Source of the DNA: QNFN01 sp033722135
Lineage (GTDB): Bacteria; Pseudomonadota; Gammaproteobacteria; QNFN01
Assembly (NCBI GenBank): GCA_033722135.1
Contig: JAWVZO010000187.1
Span: 1-5,110 of the forward strand
DNA length: 5,110 nt
Reading direction: 5' to 3'
The translations under genes and the position numbers were made by a program. The notes under the pieces are model-generated. The model searched no databases. It was not told where the DNA came from and worked only from the letters and a program-made list of their open reading frames with translations. The stretch's first letter is position 1. Every line of letters starts with the position of its first letter. Below, in pieces: positions 1-5,110 of this stretch.

Positions 1-1
1 C

Positions 2-193
2 ACCGACGATGGCGAACCGGCGCCGTACGTGCGGGTGCGCGATCGCCTCGACGCCCTCGTCTCGCGTGCGGTCTACTTCGACCTCGCCGAGCTGGGCACC
101 GCCCGCGCCTCCGACGACGGCGTCGACTTCGGGGTCTGGAGCTGCGGCTGCTTCTTCTCGCTCGGTCGACTCGACGGGATCACGCCGGCATGA
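2..193 (+). CDS. DUF1285 family protein, C-terminal part (5' end outside window)
   Basis: The frame is open from the left edge to a TGA at 191-193 and gives 63 residues. The visible tail contains PYVRVRDRLDALVSRAVYFDLAEL, shown here as PYVRVRDRLDALVSR then AVYFDLAEL, followed by a segment rich in Gly and Asp and ending GVWSCGCFFSLG. This resembles the C-terminal end of DUF1285 proteins (PYVxVRxxLxALxxR, then VWSxGxFFxLG), a small proteobacterial family of unknown biochemical role. The start codon and N-terminal domain lie outside the window. The stop overlaps the dadA start as ATGA, so the two genes are probably co-transcribed and translationally coupled. The family call rests on recalled motifs only; no function is proposed. 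Confidence 0.72.
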   Translation, partial: TDDGEPAPYVRVRDRLDALVSRAVYFDLAELGTARASDDGVDFGVWSCGCFFSLGRLDGITPA

Positions 194-1437
194 GGGTCGT
201 CGTCATCGGCGCCGGCGTGGTAGGCGTCACCGCGGCCTGGCACCTGGCCCGGGACGGGCACGAGGTCACCGTCCTGGACCGTCGCGAGGGCCCCGGCCTC
301 GAGGCCAGCCTCGCCAACGGCGGGCAGATCTCGTCGAGCCACGCCGTACCGTGGTCCTCGCCCAAGGTGCCCGGCCAGCTGGTGCAGTGGCTCGGGCGGC
401 CCGACGCGCCGCTCAAGCTGCGCCTGCGCGCCGACCGCGAGCAGATCCGTTGGTGCCTCAGGTTCCTCCGCGAGTGCCTGCCCTCCCGGCACCTGCGCAA
501 CGCCGCGAACAGCCTGCGCCTGGCGCTGTTCAGCCGGCTGGAGCTGGACCGCATCCGCGCGGAGACCGGCATCGACAACGAGCACCTCGAGCGCGGCATC
601 CTGCGCGTCTACAGCGACGAGGAGACCTTCGCCCAAGGCCGCGAGGTCGCCGCGTTCCTCGCCGGCTTCGACGTTCGCCAGGAGATCCTGCACGGCGACG
701 AGCTGCTGCGCGTCGAGCCGGCGCTCGAACACGCCGCGGGCCTCGTCGGCGGCGTCTACGCCCAGGACGACCAGTCGGGCGACGCCTACCTGTTCACGAA
801 GCGGCTCGCCGACGACGCCGCCCGGAATGGCGTGACGTTCCGCTACGGGCTGGCGGCCAACCGCCTCGAGGTGCAGGGGGGGCGCGTCGTGGCCATAGCC
901 ACGGCCGAGGGTCCGCTCGACTGCGAGGCCGTGGTGCTCTCGGCCGGCAGTCACAGTGCTGCGCTGGTCCGGCCTCTCGGTATCGACCTGCCGGTCTACC
1001 CGGTCAAGGGCTACTCGGTGACGCTGCCCGTCATCGAGCCTGCGGCCGCGCCCGAGGTGAGCCTGACCGACGATGCCCGCAAGATCGTCATCAGCCGGCT
1101 CGGCGACCGTCTGCGGGCCGCCGGCACCGCCGAAATCACCGGCCACGACAACCGCATCGACGGTCCGCGCGCCCAGGCACTGCTCGACGGCCTGATGGCG
1201 CTGCTGCCGAGGGCCGGCGATGCGAACCGGGCCGAGTTCTGGACCGGGTTGCGGCCGATGACGCCCGACGGCCCGCCGGTGCTCGGCGCAACCCCGATCG
1301 CGAACCTCTACCTGAACACCGGCCACGGCACGCTCGGTTGGACCATGGCGGCGGGTTCGGCGAGGCTGCTCGCGGAGATCATCGCGGGCAGGACGCCGGC
1401 GATCGAGCTCGACGGGCTCTGCCTGGACCGCTACTGA
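190..1437 (+). CDS. dadA: D-amino acid dehydrogenase (DadA-type FAD oxidoreductase)
   Basis: This 415-residue protein has the usual DadA length. Family members oxidatively deaminate D-amino acids, typically D-alanine, to 2-oxo acids and ammonia using FAD, passing electrons to the respiratory chain at the inner membrane face. The N-terminal Rossmann motif is GAGVVG (residues 7-12), with Asp30 at the end of the second strand in VTVLDRR. It is followed by the DadA-like LEASLANGGQIS and a W-S-S-P-K-VPG segment. The C-terminal FAD/substrate part carries WTGLRPMTPDGPP (351-363) and GHGTLGWTMAAGS (378-390), both highly typical of DadA. The ATG at 190 overlaps the upstream stop; a weak GGGA at 176-179 could serve as ribosome site. 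No alanine racemase (dadX) is adjacent, so substrate range is open: another D-amino acid, or a related DAO-family amine or imino acid, remains possible. Specific dadA assignment is likely but not proven. Confidence 0.88.
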   Translation: MRVVVIGAGVVGVTAAWHLARDGHEVTVLDRREGPGLEASLANGGQISSSHAVPWSSPKVPGQLVQWLGRPDAPLKLRLRADREQIRWCLRFLRECLPSRHLRNAANSLRLALFSRLELDRIRAETGIDNEHLERGILRVYSDEETFAQGREVAAFLAGFDVRQEILHGDELLRVEPALEHAAGLVGGVYAQDDQSGDAYLFTKRLADDAARNGVTFRYGLAANRLEVQGGRVVAIATAEGPLDCEAVVLSAGSHSAALVRPLGIDLPVYPVKGYSVTLPVIEPAAAPEVSLTDDARKIVISRLGDRLRAAGTAEITGHDNRIDGPRAQALLDGLMALLPRAGDANRAEFWTGLRPMTPDGPPVLGATPIANLYLNTGHGTLGWTMAAGSARLLAEIIAGRTPAIELDGLCLDRY

Positions 1438-1579
1438 ACCGGTTACCGACGGACCGTCGGCGAGGAGGAGCAGGCCCCTTCCCGACGCCATCCTGGTGGT
1501 GACGCCCGCCTTCGGCGGTTCCCGCGACAGCACATCCAGAAGCGGTGATCCGGGCCCGGAACGTCGCGTCTCCGGTCAC
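1438..1579. other. Convergent intergenic gap between dadA and sdaA with small inverted repeats
   Basis: This gap separates the 3' ends of two converging genes, so both transcripts should end here. I see three short symmetric elements. The first is CCGACGG-A-CCGTCGG at 1446-1460. The second is CCGCC-TTC-GGCGG at 1506-1518, a 5-bp stem with a 3-base loop. The third is the 12-base palindrome TCCGGGCCCGGA at 1549-1560. None is followed by a clear T-run on either strand, so no canonical intrinsic terminator can be called. No credible small gene was found in the gap. Confidence 0.5.
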
Positions 1580-2977
<1,398 letters not shown>

Positions 2978-3007
2978 GGTCGCAGCGCCCGTGGCGGAAG
3001 TGAGTCG

Positions 3008-3015
3008 AGTATAGT
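3008..3015. promoter_or_regulatory. Candidate bidirectional -10 element between sdaA and the kinase-like gene
   Basis: The octamer AGTATAGT reads TATAGT on the + strand (3010-3015) and TATACT on the - strand (3013-3008). Each matches TATAAT at five of six positions. Predicted starts about 7 bases beyond each hexamer (near 3022 for + and near 3001 for -) would leave leaders of roughly 33 bases for the kinase-like gene and 24 bases for sdaA. No good TTGACA-like -35 is seen at 16-18 bases on either side, which keeps confidence moderate. Overlapping -10 symmetry is a known route to divergent transcription in bacteria. Confidence 0.45.
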
Positions 3016-3041
3016 GGCCACTCCCCGACGCCACGTTTCCG

Positions 3042-3048
3042 ACGGAGA
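3042..3048 (+). promoter_or_regulatory. Ribosome binding site of the kinase-like gene
   Basis: ACGGAGA contains a GGAG core ending 7 bases before the GTG at 3055. It supports this GTG as the start, which puts the first beta strand and Walker A motif at the usual distance from the N-terminus. Confidence 0.55.
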
Positions 3049-3054
3049 CCCGGA

Positions 3055-3585
3055 GTGTCCCCGAGCCGCCACCAGAGCGTGATCCTGATCGGCATGCCCG
3101 GTGCCGGCAAGAGCACCATCGGCGTGCTGCTCGCCAAGGAGCTGGGACTCGGCTTCCTCGACACCGACCTCGCGATCCAGCTCCGCGAGGGGCGGACGCT
3201 GCAGGAGATCCTCGACGGGAGCGACTACCTCGACCTGAGGCGCATTGAAGAGGAAGTGCTCCTCGAGACCGACTGCCACGGGCAGGTGATCGCCACCGGC
3301 GGCAGCGCGGTCTACAGCGAGGCGGGGATGGCCCACCTCAAGGCGTGCGGACCCACGGTCTTCCTCGACGTGCCGCTCGACGTGCTGCGCCGGCGCATCC
3401 ACAACTACGAACACCGCGGCATCGCGCGGCGTCCCGGGCAGAGCTTCGCGTCGCTCTTCGAGGAGCGTACCGTGCTCTACCGCCGGTACGCCGACCTCAC
3501 CGTCACCTGCACCGACCACCTCCCCGGCGAGGTGGTCGACGACATCGTTGCCGCGCTCGCCGCATTGCACACCACGCCCGCTTGA
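3055..3585 (+). CDS. Shikimate-kinase-like P-loop kinase (substrate uncertain)
   Basis: The protein has 176 residues, the size of a small nucleoside-monophosphate-kinase-fold enzyme such as AroK. Residues 13-21 form a Walker A loop, GMPGAGKST. D36-T-D38 matches the DxD that binds Mg and substrate in shikimate kinases. R62/R63 in LRRIEEE corresponds to the substrate-binding arginine before the acidic helix. ATGGS (80-84) corresponds to the ATGGG substrate loop, with Ser replacing the third Gly. R121 lies in the lid and R138 in ERTVLYRRYAD corresponds to the ER-PLY-A motif. It falls into a divergent branch of COG0703 (GMPGxGKSTxGVLLAK, ATGGS-VYS) commonly annotated as shikimate kinase. Classical aroK usually sits next to aroB; here there is no aromatic-pathway neighbour, and the gene diverges from sdaA. 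ATP-dependent phosphorylation of a small hydroxylated metabolite is a safe inference, but shikimate is not demonstrated. Start is GTG. Confidence 0.82.
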   Translation: MSPSRHQSVILIGMPGAGKSTIGVLLAKELGLGFLDTDLAIQLREGRTLQEILDGSDYLDLRRIEEEVLLETDCHGQVIATGGSAVYSEAGMAHLKACGPTVFLDVPLDVLRRRIHNYEHRGIARRPGQSFASLFEERTVLYRRYADLTVTCTDHLPGEVVDDIVAALAALHTTPA

Positions 3586-3640
3586 GAAATGCCACGTGCG
3601 GTGTGGAAATTTCTTGCCACACGGACTAGTTAATGGGTGC
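3586..3640. other. Gap after the kinase-like gene with a small stem-loop
   Basis: GTGTGG (3601-3606) pairs perfectly with CCACAC (3617-3622) around a 10-base loop. One more pair, C3599-G3624, follows a G-G mismatch. No T-run follows, so it is at best a weak terminator for the upstream gene. The remainder shows nothing recognisable. Confidence 0.3.
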
Positions 3641-3669
3641 TTGACGCCGGTTTGCTTTAGAATTATTCT
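3641..3669 (+). promoter_or_regulatory. Sigma-70-like promoter of the rubrerythrin gene
   Basis: TTGACG (3641-3646, five of six matches to the -35 consensus) is separated by 17 bases from TATTCT (3664-3669, four of six matches to the -10). The stretch from about 3651 to 3690 is strikingly AT-rich in an otherwise GC-rich window. Predicted transcription start is near 3676, giving a leader of about 80 bases. The -10 lies inside the perfect inverted repeat at 3657-3671, so a protein bound there should block RNA polymerase. Confidence 0.65.
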
Positions 3670-3671
3670 AA
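3657..3671. promoter_or_regulatory. PerR/Fur-family-type operator, perfect 7-1-7 inverted repeat
   Basis: TTAGAAT-T-ATTCTAA is an exact inverted repeat of two 7-base arms around one base. The PerR consensus is TTATAAT-n-ATTATAA, so each arm differs at only one position (G for T, with the matching C for A). The Fur-type half site TGATAAT fits less well. It covers the -10 of the promoter for a rubrerythrin, a classical target of PerR repression by peroxide sensing. The site form is seen; the identity of the regulator is inferred, and no regulator gene is in the window. Confidence 0.62.
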
Positions 3672-3672
3672 T

Positions 3673-3687
3673 TTGGAATCGTTCTAA
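3673..3687. promoter_or_regulatory. Second, imperfect 7-1-7 operator copy
   Basis: TTGGAAT-C-GTTCTAA repeats the architecture of the upstream site, with five of seven arm positions paired and a further T3672/A3688 pair outside. Its centre (3680) is 16 bases from the first centre (3664). It spans the predicted transcription start and could allow two dimers to bind side by side. Confidence 0.5.
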
Positions 3688-3702
3688 ACAGGCAGGTGAC
3701 GC

Positions 3703-3722
3703 CCCGCGGCGGAGCCCGCGGG
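3703..3722 (+). other. GC-only hairpin in the rubrerythrin leader
   Basis: CCCGCGG (3703-3709) pairs perfectly with CCGCGGG (3716-3722) around the 6-base loop CGGAGC. It would form in the 5' leader, about 20 bases before the ribosome site, and could stabilise the message. No T-run follows, so it is not an attenuator of the usual kind. Confidence 0.4.
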
Positions 3723-3742
3723 ACGAGTGCTTCAACCAACCC

Positions 3743-3748
3743 AGGAGG
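3743..3748 (+). promoter_or_regulatory. Strong ribosome binding site of the rubrerythrin gene
   Basis: A full AGGAGG lies 7 bases before the ATG at 3756. It is the best ribosome site in the window and fixes this start over the in-frame upstream GTG at 3696. It suggests high expression. Confidence 0.85.
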
Positions 3749-3755
3749 GATATCC

Positions 3756-4175
3756 ATGGCACTGAAAGGCAGCAAAACCGAGCAGAACCTCAAGGACGCC
3801 TTCGCCGGCGAGTCGCAGGCTAACCGTCGCTACCTCTACTTCGCAGCCAAGGCCGACGTCGAGGGCTACAACGATGTCTCGGCCGTGTTCCGTTCCACCG
3901 CGGAGGGCGAGACCGGCCACGCTCACGGCCACCTCGAGTACCTCGAGGCCGTCGGCGACCCGGCCACCGGCCTGCCGATGGGGGCGACCGCCGAGAACCT
4001 GAAAGCGGCTATCGCGGGCGAGACCCACGAGTACACCGACATGTACCCCGGCATGGCCAAGGCCGCGCGCGACGAGGGCTTCGACGAGATCGCGGACTGG
4101 TTCGAGACACTTGCCAAGGCGGAGCGTTCCCACGCCAACCGCTTCCAGAAGGCACTGGACAACCTCGACGGCTGA
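3756..4175 (+). CDS. Rubrerythrin, short form without rubredoxin domain
   Basis: This protein of 139 residues is a four-helix ferritin-like diiron protein. Rubrerythrins reduce hydrogen peroxide to water in the cytoplasm. The two helix pairs carry the expected ligands: E19 (FAGESQAN), E52 and H55 (EGETGH), E89 and E92 (AGETHEY), E123 and H126 (KAERSH). All seven correspond to the ligand set of classical rubrerythrin. Classical rubrerythrin is about 190 residues with a C-terminal rubredoxin domain holding CxxC pairs; here the protein ends after the diiron domain and has no cysteine. It therefore needs an outside electron donor, and the next gene encodes an Fe-S protein. The ATG follows a strong AGGAGG. 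Expression is probably derepressed by peroxide through the 7-1-7 operators over the promoter. The symbol rbr would be reasonable but is usually reserved for the two-domain form. Confidence 0.95.
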   Translation: MALKGSKTEQNLKDAFAGESQANRRYLYFAAKADVEGYNDVSAVFRSTAEGETGHAHGHLEYLEAVGDPATGLPMGATAENLKAAIAGETHEYTDMYPGMAKAARDEGFDEIADWFETLAKAERSHANRFQKALDNLDG

Positions 4176-4180
4176 TCCCG

Positions 4181-4216
4181 GCGCGGGGCCGGGCTGTTTG
4201 CAGCCCGGCCCCGCGC
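4181..4216 (+). terminator. Perfect 16-bp stem-loop after the rubrerythrin gene
   Basis: The arm at 4181-4196 (GCGCGGGGCCGGGCTG) is exactly complementary to 4201-4216, with the loop TTTG at 4197-4200. It starts five bases after the rubrerythrin stop. No T-run follows on the + strand (TATCGACC), so it is not a canonical intrinsic terminator. It could terminate partially, as GC-rich hairpins lacking a T-run are thought to do in some high-GC bacteria, or protect the rubrerythrin message from 3' decay. The structure is certain; the role is inferred. Confidence 0.55.
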
Positions 4217-4234
4217 TATCGACCAACCGCAACC

Positions 4235-4239
4235 AAGGA
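4235..4239 (+). promoter_or_regulatory. Ribosome binding site of the Fe-S protein gene
   Basis: AAGGA ends 10 bases before the ATG at 4250, somewhat long but acceptable. It supports that start and is much weaker than the rubrerythrin site. Confidence 0.5.
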
Positions 4240-4249
4240 CGGCAGTCCC

Positions 4250-5110
4250 ATGGCCACGCAAGCGTCGCGCGAAGGGAGCCTCGAGGCGCCCACCCGCCAC
4301 CCCATCGACTGGAAGAACCCGAAGTTCTGGAGCCACGAGGCGCTTTTCGAGGAGCTCGAACGGGTCTTCGACATCTGCCACGGCTGCCGCCGCTGCGTCA
4401 GCCTGTGCAACGCGTTTCCAACCCTGTTCGACCTGGTCGACGAGTCCGAGACCCTCGAGGTCGACGGTGTCGCCAAGGACGATTACTGGAAGGTCGTCGA
4501 GCACTGTTACCTGTGCGACCTGTGCTACATGACCAAGTGCCCCTACGTCCCACCCCACGAGTGGAACGTCGATTTCCCGCACCTGATGTTGCGTGCGAAG
4601 GCGGTCAAGAACCGCGAGAAAGCCCCCTCCTTCCGCGATCGTCTGCTCTCCTCGACCGACGCGATGGGCAAGATGAACGCCCTGCCGGTCATCGCGCCGA
4701 CGGTCAATGCGGTCAACCGCAACAAGACCATGCGCAAGGCCCTGCACAAGGTGCTGGGCGTGCACGAGGAGGCCACGCTGCCCCCGTACAGCAGCAAGAC
4801 CTTCCGACGCGGATTCCACGATGGCGGCAACCCGCCCGAGGCGACGCCGGCAGGACGAACCAAGGGGCGCATCGCGCTCTTCTCGACCTGCTATTGCAAC
4901 TACAACGAGCCCGGGATCAACGAGGATCTCGTGGCGGTCTTCCAGCACAACGGGATTCCCGTGGCCCTTACCCGCAAGGAGAAGTGCTGCGGCATGCCGA
5001 AGCTCGAGCTCGGCGACCTCGACGCCGTGGCCAAGGCGCGCGAGACCAACGTACCCGAGCTCGCGCGCCTGGTCGACGAGGGGTGGGACCTGACCGCGCC
5101 GGTGCCCTCC
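4250..5110 (+). CDS. GlpC/HdrD-like Fe-S oxidoreductase with CCG domain (3' end outside window)
   Basis: The frame runs open from ATG 4250 to the window edge, giving 287 residues. Two cluster motifs lie near the N-terminus: C43-C46-C49-C53 (CxxCxxCxxxC) and C86-C89-C92-C97, which has four residues before the last Cys (YMTK) and a following Pro. After a linker comes the first CCG (heterodisulfide-reductase-type cysteine-rich) domain: FSTCYCN (211-217) and KEKCCGMP (243-250). A second CCG domain would be expected beyond the edge, as in GlpC and HdrD, whose relatives shuttle electrons from Fe-S clusters to a quinone or disulfide. It lies 74 bases after the rubrerythrin gene on the same strand with a hairpin between, so co-transcription is likely. 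In many proteobacteria I recall such a pair followed by a DUF3501 gene. The true substrate is unknown; electron supply to rubrerythrin is inferred from context. Called glpC by some pipelines, which I regard as unsafe without glpAB neighbours. Confidence 0.9.
   Translation, partial: MATQASREGSLEAPTRHPIDWKNPKFWSHEALFEELERVFDICHGCRRCVSLCNAFPTLFDLVDESETLEVDGVAKDDYWKVVEHCYLCDLCYMTKCPYVPPHEWNVDFPHLMLRAKAVKNREKAPSFRDRLLSSTDAMGKMNALPVIAPTVNAVNRNKTMRKALHKVLGVHEEATLPPYSSKTFRRGFHDGGNPPEATPAGRTKGRIALFSTCYCNYNEPGINEDLVAVFQHNGIPVALTRKEKCCGMPKLELGDLDAVAKARETNVPELARLVDEGWDLTAPVPS

Noticed and set aside
73..1533. Long open frame on the - strand opposite dadA (486 codons)
   Set aside because: It is antisense to a clear DadA, rich in Arg, Ala and Gly with no recognisable domain, as expected from high-GC shadow frames.
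2978..3034. Upstream GTG start for sdaA at 3034
   Set aside because: It would add 19 unconserved residues and place the coding start upstream of the likely -10 element; the ATG at 2977 matches the family N-terminus.
3601..3622. Intrinsic terminator after the kinase-like gene
   Set aside because: The stem is only 6 bp with a 10-base loop and no T-run follows, so I list it only as a stem-loop within the gap.
3658..3663. TAGAAT as the -10 of the rubrerythrin promoter
   Set aside because: It matches the consensus at five of six positions but lies only 11 bases from TTGACG. TATTCT at 17 bases gives a proper spacer, although a different -35 cannot be excluded.
3657..3671. Classical Fur (iron) box
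   Set aside because: The arms match TTATAAT (PerR) better than TGATAAT (Fur), and the downstream rubrerythrin fits peroxide control; Fur is not fully excluded.
3696..3755. Upstream in-frame GTG start for the rubrerythrin
   Set aside because: The added residues are not family-like and would include the leader hairpin and a perfect AGGAGG ribosome site; the ATG at 3756 is clearly preferred.
3923..4948. Long - strand frame opposite the rubrerythrin and Fe-S protein genes
   Set aside because: It crosses two well-supported genes, the hairpin and the intergenic gap, and shows no family motif.
4250..5110. Subunit C of anaerobic glycerol-3-phosphate dehydrogenase (glpC)
   Set aside because: Domain order is similar, but glpA and glpB are not adjacent on the visible side and the rubrerythrin linkage points to another role.

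Overview
The window is a GC-rich (roughly 70% by eye), densely coded bacterial chromosomal segment. The gene families point to a proteobacterium: a DUF1285 protein, a DadA-type D-amino-acid dehydrogenase, a single-chain [4Fe-4S] L-serine dehydratase, and a rubredoxin-less rubrerythrin followed by a GlpC/HdrD-like Fe-S protein. A high-GC gammaproteobacterium, possibly of the Chromatiales/Ectothiorhodospiraceae type, is my best guess, but that is inference. No RNA gene, mobile element, CRISPR array or phage gene is visible.

Layout. Left block, + strand: the last 63 codons of a DUF1285 protein (2-193) overlap by ATGA the start of dadA (190-1437). A 142-base gap with several small inverted repeats then separates dadA from the convergent sdaA (1580-2977, - strand). 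A 77-base divergent gap holds a quasi-symmetric TATA element that reads as a -10 hexamer on both strands, facing sdaA on one side and a shikimate-kinase-like gene (3055-3585, +) on the other. After that gene, 170 bases without a gene, AT-rich in the middle, carry a sigma-70-like promoter. Its -10 lies inside a perfect 7-1-7 inverted repeat (3657-3671), followed 16 bases on by a second, imperfect 7-1-7 repeat (3673-3687). The form is that of a PerR/Fur-family operator. This region drives a short rubrerythrin (3756-4175). A perfect 16-bp hairpin (4181-4216) then precedes an Fe-S protein with two four-cysteine motifs and a CCG domain (4250 to beyond the window end).

How the genes work together. 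dadA and sdaA both turn amino acids into 2-oxo acids (pyruvate from D-alanine or L-serine), but they are transcribed towards each other and are probably regulated separately. The right-hand block reads as a peroxide-stress operon: a diiron peroxidase without its own rubredoxin domain, a co-transcribed Fe-S protein that could supply its electrons, and an operator of PerR type over the promoter. The operator plus the rubrerythrin/Fe-S pair is the most interesting part of the window. The rest is ordinary metabolism, apart from a shikimate-kinase-like protein whose true substrate is doubtful.
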